This document shows, in pieces, positions 18,952 to 27,732 of a stretch of 64,000 nt of DNA. Source of the DNA: Ferrithrix thermotolerans DSM 19514 (GTDB taxonomy: Bacteria; Actinomycetota; Acidimicrobiia; Acidimicrobiales; Ilumatobacteraceae); NCBI GenBank assembly GCA_945861025.1, contig CAMASN010000001.1, positions 123,849 to 187,848 of the forward strand, in the 5' to 3' direction. Within the stretch, counting starts at the first letter, position 1. Each line of letters opens with the position of its first letter. A model generated the notes under the pieces. The model was given only the letters and a program-made list of their open reading frames with translations, had not been told where the DNA came from and ran no database searches. The translations under genes and the position numbers were made by a program.

Positions 18952-20823
18952 TTAGTCGGTCGTTCCGGGTGGGGCGATGAACACCGAGGTTGCTTGGCCG
19001 AGCTGCAGCATGCGATCGATGAGCGTATTGATTCGACGCGGCACACGCTGATCGAGTTGCACGCCAAACAGGTTGAGCTTCATCGTGGGCACCAATTCTT
19101 CCAGCCCTTCGTCCTGCAGACCTTTGACAACTTCGGCGCTGAGCGAGTCGTATTGCTGCTTCTGTTGTGGCGACCTCGGGTCGGTGTGCGCAACCTCGAC
19201 CGCCTCCGGCTTGGCGCGGAAAATGTCTACATAGCCACCCGTGGCAAAAATGACTTCGGCGGTGGCGGTGGCCGGATCTATCACGCGCTGCGTTGTGGCC
19301 GTCGTATAAAAGTACGGCACTGCGCCCACGTTGAAGCCCCGTCGATCGAGTTCGTTCAACAGGCCATAGCCCTGCGAGCCGAAGAACGCTGCGTCTCGCC
19401 AGATCACCGAGTATCGACCGTCACGCCCCGTTGCCGCGCCTGTGCCAGCCTCGAGCGCCAGGGCCGTGGGATGCACCAGTGCATCGAGTGGACGCGAGAG
19501 GTAATACTCGGGTGGCTCGGCGCGCGCAGCGCTATACGAGAAAGCCGCAGTAGACGCCGCGAGAACGAGCCCAGCAGCAACAGTGGCGCTGGCCCGCAAC
19601 TGCCCACTGCGCGCAGGCCAGGCGCGACGCATCGTTTCGACCAACGTCCACGCGATTGTCATCGCTGAAAGTGCCACGATGCTCCACAGCCAGAACATCA
19701 AGTAGTACCAAACGATGCCAAAGATGCGACTCATCGAGATCACCGCAAGCGCAAGGCATACGCCGATAACGACGTTGAGGTGAATCAGTAGCCGATGGCG
19801 AAGCCGGCACGCCTGCAGTGCGCACAGCGCCCACACAAGAAGCACCATTGCACCCGGGATTGCCGAACCGTTGATGGTGAACGCCGTGCTCTTGAAGTAG
19901 TCGGCTTGGTTGAAGGCCTCAACGACCACTCGAAACACGTTGAAGTGTTCGAACAGCAACTGAGCACTTCGTCGCAGACCGATGCTCTGCGACGGCGGAT
20001 GCTGAAAGTACGTGCCCAGTTTCGAGATGTTGCCGGGGGCGTGCCGCACCTGATCAACAACGAGCGGCAACCACAACACCACACCCAACGCTGCCGCAAT
20101 CAGCCCGTTGCGTTTCAGATGAGGCATGTCGATTGTAGCGACGCCCGGCAACACGCGGCGACGAATCAGCAGCCAACCCAACGCAGCGGCGACGACGCCA
20201 CCCACCATGCCTACGTAGGGCACGTGGGTCTGCATACACAGCGTGCCAGCCACCACAACCACGATCAGCGCAACGGTGTCACCTTCAAGAATCGACCACA
20301 CGCCGAGCAGCACTGCGACAAACGCCATCAGCGGGAGGTACGGGTTCCACGGTTGGCTGAGCACGTTGCTGCCGAAGCCGCGCAGCACAACAGCAAGCAT
20401 GGCTGCCACAGCGATGGCCATACTGCGGCCGCCGCGTCGATATGCCAGCGCAAGTGAAGCTGCTACCGCACTGATATGAATCAGCACTGACCCCACCTCG
20501 AGCGAATACGAGGTCCCGCCGAACAACCGGTACACGGGCGCAAGCAGATAAAAGCTCAGCGGGCCAGGGTGGCTGCCTTGATTTGGTTGATCGCCGATAC
20601 GGCCGGGTAGCCCAATGAGTGGGGTATGCCACGTGCCGACATCACGCACCCGAAACTCGGTCATCGCCAAGTCGAGAACTGGGTTCCAATGGTGTCTGCT
20701 CAGCGATACCAAGGTCACGAGTAGCGGCAACGACACCAGTAGCGAAAGGAGCGCCACAACTTGCGTGCCTGGTTTCCACTGCTGGGGCGAAACACGAGAA
20801 ATCAAGGCGCTGTGTTCACGCAT
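18952..20823 (-). CDS. Large multi-pass membrane protein, probable GT-C glycosyltransferase
   Basis: Polytopic protein of 623 residues with 11 or so spans. Its first span (about residues 20-42) is followed by an outer loop with DLAMTEFRVRDVGTWHTPL and, later, HPGPLSFYLLAPVYRLFGG, again the (H)PGPL pattern of GT-C proteins of the PMT_2 group. The C-terminal 140 residues form a soluble, probably periplasmic domain. ATG 20823 overlaps the stop of the GT4 gene by 8 nt; the longer frame upstream lies inside that gene. It forms an operon GT4 - this gene - methyltransferase. Substrate unknown. Confidence 0.75.
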   Translation of the reverse strand: MREHSALISRVSPQQWKPGTQVVALLSLLVSLPLLVTLVSLSRHHWNPVLDLAMTEFRVRDVGTWHTPLIGLPGRIGDQPNQGSHPGPLSFYLLAPVYRLFGGTSYSLEVGSVLIHISAVAASLALAYRRGGRSMAIAVAAMLAVVLRGFGSNVLSQPWNPYLPLMAFVAVLLGVWSILEGDTVALIVVVVAGTLCMQTHVPYVGMVGGVVAAALGWLLIRRRVLPGVATIDMPHLKRNGLIAAALGVVLWLPLVVDQVRHAPGNISKLGTYFQHPPSQSIGLRRSAQLLFEHFNVFRVVVEAFNQADYFKSTAFTINGSAIPGAMVLLVWALCALQACRLRHRLLIHLNVVIGVCLALAVISMSRIFGIVWYYLMFWLWSIVALSAMTIAWTLVETMRRAWPARSGQLRASATVAAGLVLAASTAAFSYSAARAEPPEYYLSRPLDALVHPTALALEAGTGAATGRDGRYSVIWRDAAFFGSQGYGLLNELDRRGFNVGAVPYFYTTATTQRVIDPATATAEVIFATGGYVDIFRAKPEAVEVAHTDPRSPQQKQQYDSLSAEVVKGLQDEGLEELVPTMKLNLFGVQLDQRVPRRINTLIDRMLQLGQATSVFIAPPGTTD

Positions 20824-22009
20824 AGCGCGCCGTTTGGTACCGGGTGGCCTTGCGCTGCTTGTGGCGTAGCACTTCGCCGTGCAGCTGTTTGATGATGCCG
20901 AGCGCCGACGCATCCCACGTGAGTGTCTGCGCTCGCCGTAACGCTGCCTCACCCATCTGAGACCGGAGTTCGTGGTTGATCAGCATCTCGGCCATGACAC
21001 GGCCGAGGTTGTCGAGGTTGGCCAATTGGCCAGTGACACCATCGACAATGCTGCATCGATGGCCGCTGATGTCGGTGGCTACCGCTGGCGTGCCACAGCC
21101 AGCAGCTTCGGTCATTGTGAGGCCCCAACCCTCGGCGAGCGACGCGCTGCTCACGAGCCACGCGCGCCGATACAGATCGAGCAAGCCCTCGCGTGTCACG
21201 TGGCCGACCATAGAGATCCACGACTGCGCCTGGTGCTCGCGAATCAAGGCTTCGAGTCGCGGCCGCTCTGGACCTTCGCCGGCGATGATCAGCTTCATCT
21301 CGGGCACTCTTTTGTGCGCATGCACGGTTGCTTCGATCAGTCGATCGAAACGCTTCACCGGGGCAAGGCGCCCCACAGCCACCACCGTTGGCGCAGCGTC
21401 GGGTTCGGCGCCTGGGCTGAAATACGGATCGACGCCGTTGTTCACTGCAGTCACCCTGTCGCTGTGAAAGCCCAACGCGAGCAACTCTTCGCGAGTGGCC
21501 TCGGACGGCGTTAACACGCGCGACCGCCTGTACACAGGCGGCGCCATTCGGGTCTCCATAAACCGTCCGGCCGCAGCGAACGGACCCGGCAGGATCTGTT
21601 CCCACATCGGCCCATGAACGTGATGCAAGAACACAATGCTGGGCTTGCGGCACCACAACGGCGATAGCCACGGCACGCCATTCCAAATCTCGATGAGCGC
21701 GTCGTAGTCGCCCATTCGATGGGTGATCTCAGAGGCGACTGCTCGCGGGAACACGTTAAATCGATTGCCCCGTCGCACCACCGAATATCCGCTTCGCTCA
21801 CTGGTCTCTGGAACTCCAACTGCGGCAGAGGTGCGATGCAGCACCTGCAGGCCGGCGCTGGTAAAGCGGCGCATGAACTCGTGCGCGTGCAACTCTGAGC
21901 CTCCAGCATCAGGATCTTCGAGGTCGCGCCACGCCAACACATGCACGCGTCGCACTCCCATCCGAGTCATCCCAGAAGCGAGGTCTTCAATCTGCTCGGT
22001 GGGTGTCAT
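20816..22009 (-). CDS. Glycosyltransferase family 4 (GT-B fold)
   Basis: Cytoplasmic GT-B glycosyltransferase of 397 residues. The N-terminal domain contains the DPDAGGSELHAHEFMRRF segment common in this family. The C-terminal donor domain has AVNNGVDPYFSP, VVAVGRLAPVKRFD, the LIIAGEGPER strand and EGWGLTMTEAAGCGTPAVA, where the E-x7-E motif contacts the nucleotide-sugar. First gene of a minus-strand operon with a GT-C protein and a methyltransferase. ATG 22009 is the first start; ATGs 13 and 16 codons in are alternatives. It probably works on a lipid-linked precursor inside the cell before export. Confidence 0.85.
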   Translation of the reverse strand: MTPTEQIEDLASGMTRMGVRRVHVLAWRDLEDPDAGGSELHAHEFMRRFTSAGLQVLHRTSAAVGVPETSERSGYSVVRRGNRFNVFPRAVASEITHRMGDYDALIEIWNGVPWLSPLWCRKPSIVFLHHVHGPMWEQILPGPFAAAGRFMETRMAPPVYRRSRVLTPSEATREELLALGFHSDRVTAVNNGVDPYFSPGAEPDAAPTVVAVGRLAPVKRFDRLIEATVHAHKRVPEMKLIIAGEGPERPRLEALIREHQAQSWISMVGHVTREGLLDLYRRAWLVSSASLAEGWGLTMTEAAGCGTPAVATDISGHRCSIVDGVTGQLANLDNLGRVMAEMLINHELRSQMGEAALRRAQTLTWDASALGIIKQLHGEVLRHKQRKATRYQTARYA

Positions 22010-22127
22010 ACGTGCACAAGCGCCACTGCAGCAGCAAAAGATTGAGTACCAAACGAGTCGAGCAGAACCATCGCATCGGATTGTAGAAGAGCACGCCGCG
22101 CTCCCTCGGCATCAGGGTGAACTCATC

Positions 22128-22133
22128 TACAAT
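22128..22133 (+). promoter_or_regulatory. -10 box of a leaderless promoter for GT-C gene
   Basis: TACAAT lies 9 nt before GTG 22143. It sits in the 133 nt space between the divergent GT4 gene and this GT-C gene and is one of the best -10 matches in the window. Confidence 0.55.
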
Positions 22134-22142
22134 CTCGGCTCA

Positions 22143-23996
22143 GTGTCTGACCATTCGTTGCAATCCTTCGCGCCTGCAGAACCGCTTGCGCCGGAACCCG
22201 AAATCGAGCCGCATCAAGCGTTCGTATCGGGCTCCAAACTTCGCGCCCGCCTACCCCAGCGAATCGACTTTGTGTGCCACGCGATCATCGCGCTTGCGGT
22301 AGCGCTGCCGCTTCGAGGCCTGTACTCAACAACGGGCAGCACAATGGAGGAGGGCTTCATGCTCTACTTCCCCGAGCGCATGGCTCGCGGCGACATACCT
22401 AACGTCGACTTCTTACACCTGTACGGCCCCGGTTCGCTCGATGCACTCGTTGGTTGGTACGGCGTGTTCGGTCACACACTTGCGAGCGAGCGCACCTTTG
22501 GATTGCTGCAACACCTCGGAGTCATCTTCGGCATCTATGCGCTCACCCGAGTGTGGGGACGCGCCGCTGCGACTGTCTGTGCGCTTGTCTGCACCGTCAT
22601 CGTCATTACGCCAATTGGACTGTCGGCTATGGCTTGGGAGGGCGGCATCGCGCTTGGTGTCTGGAGCCTGGTGTTCGCCGTTCGCGCCTACAACATCGCA
22701 TCGTCGATCGACGCGAAGGAACGTCGGCGCAGCATCGTGCGTAGCGCGTTGGTTGCTGGCACACTCACCGGACTTGCGCTGAGCTTTCGACCAGATCTCA
22801 TCATCGCCCTCACCTTGGCGCACGGCTGGCTGCTCTGGTTCCGATCACGCGGCACATTCATGCCGTACCTTCGCGGCCTGATCCTCGGTGTGTCGCCACT
22901 CATCGTGCATCTTTTCGTCGCTGGTATCGGTCCAAGCTTTCGCGGCATGGTGATCGATCCCGTAGTGCACCTTCGTCCAGGCCGCGCCCTGCCGGTGCCA
23001 CCAAGCTGGAACGGATTCGACGCCGGGCTGCAGTGGATCGTCGAGCAGGCTCCACCGTGGTGGGGCTTGCCCGCTCTGCAATGGAACCGACAACTGTTCG
23101 TGTGGTTCTTTGCCATGCTCGCAGTGATTGCACTCAACCTCTTGGTGGCTCGCAGGGCGCTCAAACGAGGCAACCTTGGCGGTCGCGGAGTGTCGCTTAT
23201 GATGGGCGCACTGTTTGGTCTCGGCATCTTGCCGCAGGCAATGCAGCGCCCCGACTCGACGCACCTCGCGTGGGTCGTGTGCGTTTGTTTCTCGCTGGTG
23301 CCAGCCACCATTATCGAGTTCCTTGCGTGGCGCAAACGAGCCATCGCCCCTCGCTGTCGCGTCGCAATCTCGTTCGCTCTCGTGGCCCTGATGCTGCTTG
23401 TCGTCTGCCCGTTCTACACGTATCGCACGTACCTGCTGCACGTGCGAGTCAGCGTGGGCAACAAGCCCATGCCGTTTCATGTGCAACGCGGCGACCGCGA
23501 GTTTTGGATGGGCAATATCGACGCTGCGAAAGCCTCGAACGAACTCATCGCCGACCTCAGCCCCCGCATTCGACCCGGGCAACGTCTGCTCGTGGGGCCC
23601 GCCGACCTGAGTCGCACGATCTACAGCGACGTCGTGTTCTATTGGATGTTCCCCGAACTCAACCCCGCCACGTATTACATCGAGATGGACCCGGGCCTTG
23701 CCGACAAGGAGGGCTCAAGCCTTGCGGCCGATGTTCGCTCTGCCGACTGGCTCATCCTTACCAACTTCTGGACCGCATGGCACGAGAACAATGCCTCAGA
23801 CAACTTCGGTTCGTCCGCCCCCAACGAAGTGGTGGCTCGAGATTTCTGCCTCGTACACAGCTACGGCGCGCGCCGGATGAGCTCACCCCAAGGCGACGTT
23901 ATGCGCCCAGAGATACTGCTCTACCAGCGATGCACCACCGGCGACGGCATCAGCCCAGCGGAAGTCGGCGAAAAAGTGCCCCCGGCAGGTGCCTGA
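22143..23996 (+). CDS. Large multi-pass membrane protein, probable GT-C glycosyltransferase
   Basis: Polytopic protein of 617 residues. A 40-residue Pro/Glu-rich N-terminal stretch is followed by the first span, then an outer loop with GSTMEEGFMLYFPERMARG and FLHLYGPGSLD. This layout, acidic pair then GPG/L motif, fits the GT-C first loop. About eleven spans and a soluble C-terminal domain (roughly residues 440-617) follow. GTG 22143 was chosen over the upstream frame because TACAAT lies 9 nt before it and the longer frame covers the divergent GT4 gene. Its last 47 nt overlap the convergent dprE2 gene. Confidence 0.75.
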   Translation: MSDHSLQSFAPAEPLAPEPEIEPHQAFVSGSKLRARLPQRIDFVCHAIIALAVALPLRGLYSTTGSTMEEGFMLYFPERMARGDIPNVDFLHLYGPGSLDALVGWYGVFGHTLASERTFGLLQHLGVIFGIYALTRVWGRAAATVCALVCTVIVITPIGLSAMAWEGGIALGVWSLVFAVRAYNIASSIDAKERRRSIVRSALVAGTLTGLALSFRPDLIIALTLAHGWLLWFRSRGTFMPYLRGLILGVSPLIVHLFVAGIGPSFRGMVIDPVVHLRPGRALPVPPSWNGFDAGLQWIVEQAPPWWGLPALQWNRQLFVWFFAMLAVIALNLLVARRALKRGNLGGRGVSLMMGALFGLGILPQAMQRPDSTHLAWVVCVCFSLVPATIIEFLAWRKRAIAPRCRVAISFALVALMLLVVCPFYTYRTYLLHVRVSVGNKPMPFHVQRGDREFWMGNIDAAKASNELIADLSPRIRPGQRLLVGPADLSRTIYSDVVFYWMFPELNPATYYIEMDPGLADKEGSSLAADVRSADWLILTNFWTAWHENNASDNFGSSAPNEVVARDFCLVHSYGARRMSSPQGDVMRPEILLYQRCTTGDGISPAEVGEKVPPAGA

Positions 23997-24717
23997 GCAC
24001 GCTGAAGACCACTCGCAAGATGCCGGGCGTCCATACCGTGCGCGCACCTGATCTCAGCGCCTTCACCGTGGCCTCAGCCACCTTGTCGGGTGTCGTCGAA
24101 AATGGTGCCGCAGCCATGCCCGCTGTCATCGCCGAGTGAACGAAACCGGGACGCACCACCAGCACCTTGGCGCCTGTGCCTTCAAGCGAATCGCCAAGGC
24201 CCTGAGCAAACCCATCGAGACCCGCCTTCGATGACCCGTACACAAAGTTCGAGCTCCGGACGCGTTCGCCGGCCACACTACTGAGCACCACTAAGCGTCC
24301 ATGGCCCTGCCGACGCAGGCGAGCTGCCACGGCCAAGCCGACACTCACTGCGCCGGTGTAGTTCACCGTGACGGCGCGTGCCGCAGCGGCTGGGTCAGCG
24401 TCGAATGCACTCTGCTCGCCAAGCACCCCGAATGCCATCACCACTACATCGAGATCGCCAACGACTGCGACCACCGAATCGATGAAGGTCGAATGGGTGT
24501 CGCTCAGCACGGCATCGAACGCCATCACCGAAACCTCTACCTTCGGCGAGCGCAGCCCAGCAGCCGCAGCTTGCGCCTCGGCGCTGTCGGGGTTGCGCAC
24601 AGCAAGAACCACATGGCGCAGTGCCGCCGACTCAAGCTCGCGAACTATGGCCAGCCCAATGTCACTGGTGCCGCCCAACAACACGATCGTCTGTGGTTCT
24701 CCAAATGAGTTCTGCAT
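23950..24717 (-). CDS. dprE2: Decaprenylphosphoryl-2-keto-ribose reductase, DprE2-like (SDR)
   Basis: Classical SDR of 255 residues that would reduce decaprenylphosphoryl-2-keto-erythro-pentose to decaprenylphosphoryl-arabinose with NAD(P)H. Motifs: VLLGGTSDIGLAIV at residues 12-25 (the GGTSxIG cofactor motif typical of DprE2), FGVLGEQ, LSSVAGERVR and the catalytic YGSSK, then VRPGFVHSAMTAGM. A Shine-Dalgarno AAGGA precedes the ATG by a few bases, unusual in a window rich in leaderless starts and consistent with an internal operon gene. It follows dprE1 by 29 nt. The pairing with dprE1 makes the assignment strong. Last gene of the scpA operon. Confidence 0.88.
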   Translation of the reverse strand: MQNSFGEPQTIVLLGGTSDIGLAIVRELESAALRHVVLAVRNPDSAEAQAAAAGLRSPKVEVSVMAFDAVLSDTHSTFIDSVVAVVGDLDVVVMAFGVLGEQSAFDADPAAAARAVTVNYTGAVSVGLAVAARLRRQGHGRLVVLSSVAGERVRSSNFVYGSSKAGLDGFAQGLGDSLEGTGAKVLVVRPGFVHSAMTAGMAAAPFSTTPDKVAEATVKALRSGARTVWTPGILRVVFSVLRHLPGALFRRLPLG

Positions 24718-24746
24718 GGTGTCCTTCGATTTCGTGAACGAGATAT

Positions 24747-26117
24747 TCAGTACGCTGCTGCGATCAGCCCAAGACGTCGGCCGAGATCGCTCTGCCAGAC
24801 ACCTTCGGGATCAACGCTGTTGCGGATGGCCTGCCACTCGGCAAGACGGGGGTAGCCGCGCAGAATCGCATCGGGGGTGGTGTGCGAATCCTTCGCCATG
24901 TAGTGCCTGCCGCCAGCGTCGAGAACCACATCATCAAGTTCATGCAGCATCGCTGCGAGGCCGCGTGTACCGGCCGGAACATCGAGGGTGAGCGTCCAAC
25001 CTGGCGCAGGAAAACTCAGCGGAGACGGGTTCGCTGCGCCGAAGCGCTTGAGCACCGTCACGAAGCTGGCGGCGCCTGATGTAGCAAGTCGCTCGACCAC
25101 CCGACGCAACGCGTTCTCTTCGCCAACGGGCACCAACACTTGGTACTGCACGAATCCGCGCGGGCCGTACGCTTGGTTCCATCGGCCAACCATGTCGAGT
25201 GGGTGAAAATACTGAGCAATGGTTTGGAGTTCGCCCACTCGATACAGCGGCGCCTTGCGAAACCATGCTGCGTTGAACGCCTTTACCGAGACCCGATTCA
25301 GCGCGCTGATCGGAACGATTGGCGGAACCGACACAAGCACCGAAGGCGAATATTCGAGCGGAGGGCCATCGTTGTCAGACCCGAGTTGCTCACGCGTGGC
25401 GTGCTCACCACGCGACAAAATGCTGCGACCGAGATGACGTCCCGTGGCCATCAGATCGATCCACGCAACCGCGTAGCGATAACGATCATCGCCTTCCTCC
25501 ATCAACGTCATTACGTGATCAAGGTCGTGCGCTCGCGTGGTGTCCACAATGCACTTGCTGGTCTCAATCGGGATCACGTTGATCGTGACATCAAGGATCA
25601 CACCCGTGAGCCCCATGCCGCCGATCGTCGCCCAAAACAAATCAGCACGCAAAGCCGGGTTCAGTTCGGCCACGCTGCCGTCGGCAAGCAGCATCGAGAT
25701 GCGTCTCACGTGGTTGCCGAACGAACCTTCGAGGTGATGGTTCTTGCCATGTATATCACTGGCCACTGCACCGCCAATGGTGACGAAGCGCGTGCCCGGT
25801 GTGACCGGCACAAAGAAACCCTGCGGCACCAGCACCCGCAACAGATCGTCGATGCTCACGCCAGCGCCAACAGTGACCTCGCGCTTCGCAATGTCGAGCA
25901 GGGCCCCGCCTGCGTCGCCAGCAAGGCGCAGCACAAGGCCTCCGCCGTTTTGAGCGGCGTCGCCATACGAACGGCCAAGACCGCGCGCCAACGCCCCGCG
26001 CTGCGGTGCAGCACGAACTGCCTCGGCCACGTTGCTGTCGTTCACCGGCAACAAGCGCGCGCCGCTCACAGCGGTGCGGCCCCAACCAGCGAGACGCGAC
26101 AGGTGCATCTGCGGCAT
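24747..26117 (-). CDS. dprE1: Decaprenylphosphoryl-beta-D-ribose 2-oxidase, DprE1-like
   Basis: FAD-dependent oxidoreductase of 456 residues, of the FAD_binding_4/ALO type. With DprE2 it epimerises decaprenylphosphoryl-ribose to the arabinose form, the only known arabinofuranose donor. Visible: LARGLGRSYGDAAQ, VTPGTRFVTIGGAVASDIHGKNHH (the FAD and substrate region), LSFPAPGW near residue 368 and YMAKDSHTT near residue 408, whose Lys matches the active-site Lys418 of M. tuberculosis DprE1. The residue aligning with mycobacterial Cys387, the covalent target of benzothiazinones, is Thr377 here. ATG 26117 overlaps the preceding methyltransferase stop by one base. Confidence 0.9.
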   Translation of the reverse strand: MPQMHLSRLAGWGRTAVSGARLLPVNDSNVAEAVRAAPQRGALARGLGRSYGDAAQNGGGLVLRLAGDAGGALLDIAKREVTVGAGVSIDDLLRVLVPQGFFVPVTPGTRFVTIGGAVASDIHGKNHHLEGSFGNHVRRISMLLADGSVAELNPALRADLFWATIGGMGLTGVILDVTINVIPIETSKCIVDTTRAHDLDHVMTLMEEGDDRYRYAVAWIDLMATGRHLGRSILSRGEHATREQLGSDNDGPPLEYSPSVLVSVPPIVPISALNRVSVKAFNAAWFRKAPLYRVGELQTIAQYFHPLDMVGRWNQAYGPRGFVQYQVLVPVGEENALRRVVERLATSGAASFVTVLKRFGAANPSPLSFPAPGWTLTLDVPAGTRGLAAMLHELDDVVLDAGGRHYMAKDSHTTPDAILRGYPRLAEWQAIRNSVDPEGVWQSDLGRRLGLIAAAY

Positions 26118-26866
26118 CAGTACGGCCACTCGGGCACTGGCCGGCCGAAACGCTTGAGTGCCTTGCCGAGGCCTGCACTGAGCAGAACCTTGAGCGTCAC
26201 GTTCTTTACAAACCACAGCAACTGCATCTTCTGACGCGCCATGTTCATCAACCGAGCGCCGACACTGCTCCTCAAATCGGCTCGATAGATGGTCATCGAA
26301 CGGGCCCTACCGACGTAACGAAAGCGGGATCCAAACATCAACTCACGGGCAATGGCGGCGGTCACACCCACCGATGAAAACGAGTCGTGAATCAGCATTG
26401 TTCCGCCGGGCACCACGCGAGCACCCCACTCGCGAATGTCTTGCAACGCTGGGGCATAACGATGAGCACCGTCGATGTACAACACAGCAATGCCGCCCTG
26501 CACCTGATCGTGCGCTTCGTTACTCATTGCGCGTATGTGACGCACCCGATCGGCAACACCAGCATTGGCCAGATTGGCGTTGAAGATCTCGTGGTCACCC
26601 TGGGCCTGCTCGACAAAGCCATCAAGTTCTTGCGGGCCGCGGTCGTTACCTGCGTGAGGATCGATGGCGATCACGCTGACACCTTCGGGTGCAGCCGACG
26701 CGAGAACCACCGTGCTGCGCCCTCGGAAGCTACCGATCTCAACAATTTGGTCGCCACTGCGACAGCCCCACGCCGCATCGAACAACGCACGCGCCTGATC
26801 GGGCGACATCCACCCATCGACTCCATCGACACTGCGCAGAATCTCATCGAACGATTTCGACGTCAT
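26117..26866 (-). CDS. Class I SAM-dependent methyltransferase (Methyltransf_24 type)
   Basis: Methyltransferase of 249 residues. SAM-binding IVEIGSFRGRSTVVLAS near residues 40-56, then VIAIDPHAG, a VLYIDGAHRY segment and GGTMLIHDSF, the order seen in Methyltransf_24 enzymes that often modify sugars or polyketides. The C-terminal 40 residues are basic and hydrophobic and may touch the membrane. ATG 26866 overlaps the ubiA stop as ATGA, and its own stop overlaps dprE1. Its position inside the decaprenyl-phosphate-arabinose gene set suggests it methylates a lipid-linked sugar or the finished glycan; this is not part of the known mycobacterial pathway. Confidence 0.82.
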   Translation of the reverse strand: MTSKSFDEILRSVDGVDGWMSPDQARALFDAAWGCRSGDQIVEIGSFRGRSTVVLASAAPEGVSVIAIDPHAGNDRGPQELDGFVEQAQGDHEIFNANLANAGVADRVRHIRAMSNEAHDQVQGGIAVLYIDGAHRYAPALQDIREWGARVVPGGTMLIHDSFSSVGVTAAIARELMFGSRFRYVGRARSMTIYRADLRSSVGARLMNMARQKMQLLWFVKNVTLKVLLSAGLGKALKRFGRPVPEWPY

Positions 26867-27732
26867 TTGATATATACCCCCGAGGCAAAGACAATGACCC
26901 AAACTACTCCGAGCACCTGCAGGGCTCGGTCAGCAGCGAAGATCTCCTCGGGCGCGGCACCATGGCCTTGCTCGATGATCAACAAGTAGCGCAGCAGCGC
27001 AGTGAGCATCGGAACGATAGAGAGTTCGTACGACGGCCAGTGCGACCCGCCTAACTCTTTCGACTCGAACGCCCAAATGCAGTAGGCCACGAGCGTTGCC
27101 CCACAGCTAATAGCAAGCACCGTGCGCAGAAACTCGAGCGTGTACTCCTCGAGAGTGGCTCGAGCAATGGTTGGTGCGTCGCCGAGTTCTCGCAGCTCTG
27201 CGTATCGCTTGCCCGCCACAATGAACAACGAACCAAACGTGGTGCACAACACAAACCACGTGCTCATATGCACATTGGTTGCCTCGGCGCCGGCAATGGC
27301 TCGGAGTACGAAACCTGCAGCTACAGCAACGAGGTCTACCACCGCAATGTGTTTCCAGATGGTGCTGTACGTGGTGGTCAGCACCACGTAGATCACGCAC
27401 ACAACGCCCGCTTGCCAGCGCGTGGCAAAGGCCAAAGCCGGCCCGGCGATAATCAACAGTGTTCCGAGCACACGCGCTAGGCCGATGGACAGGGCGCCAC
27501 TAGCAATAGGACGATTGCGCTTCGTTGGATGAGCCCGATCGGCCTCGACATCAAGGATGTCATTCCAGTAGTAGGTGCCGCTACTCGCGAGACAAAAGGC
27601 CGCCAAGATAACCAGCGTCTGGACGAGTGCCTGCGAGTGCGACAACACTCCGGCAGCGCCAGGGGCGGCGAACACCAAGATGTTCTTGAGCCACTGCTTG
27701 GGGCGGGCTTCTTTGATGATGGCGCGGATCAT
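26863..27732 (-). CDS. ubiA: Decaprenyl-phosphate phosphoribosyltransferase-like UbiA family protein
   Basis: UbiA-superfamily membrane enzyme of 289 residues with about nine spans. In mycobacteria the orthologue (Rv3806c) joins phosphoribosyl pyrophosphate to decaprenyl phosphate, the first committed step to decaprenylphosphoryl-arabinose. Visible are the N-terminal RPKQWLKNILVFAAP, the first Asp-rich motif NDILDVEAD (NDxxDxxxD) near residue 57 followed by HPTKRNRPIASG, and a second motif KRYAELRELGD near residue 175. ATG 27732 overlaps the HAD stop as ATGA. Both neighbours are consistent: a phosphatase before it and dprE1/dprE2 after it. Confidence 0.88.
   Translation of the reverse strand: MIRAIIKEARPKQWLKNILVFAAPGAAGVLSHSQALVQTLVILAAFCLASSGTYYWNDILDVEADRAHPTKRNRPIASGALSIGLARVLGTLLIIAGPALAFATRWQAGVVCVIYVVLTTTYSTIWKHIAVVDLVAVAAGFVLRAIAGAEATNVHMSTWFVLCTTFGSLFIVAGKRYAELRELGDAPTIARATLEEYTLEFLRTVLAISCGATLVAYCIWAFESKELGGSHWPSYELSIVPMLTALLRYLLIIEQGHGAAPEEIFAADRALQVLGVVWVIVFASGVYIK

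Noticed and set aside
18319..19668. 449-codon open frame on the plus strand
   Set aside because: Fully antisense to the methyltransferase and GT-C genes, no domain-like sequence, and typical of high-GC shadow frames.
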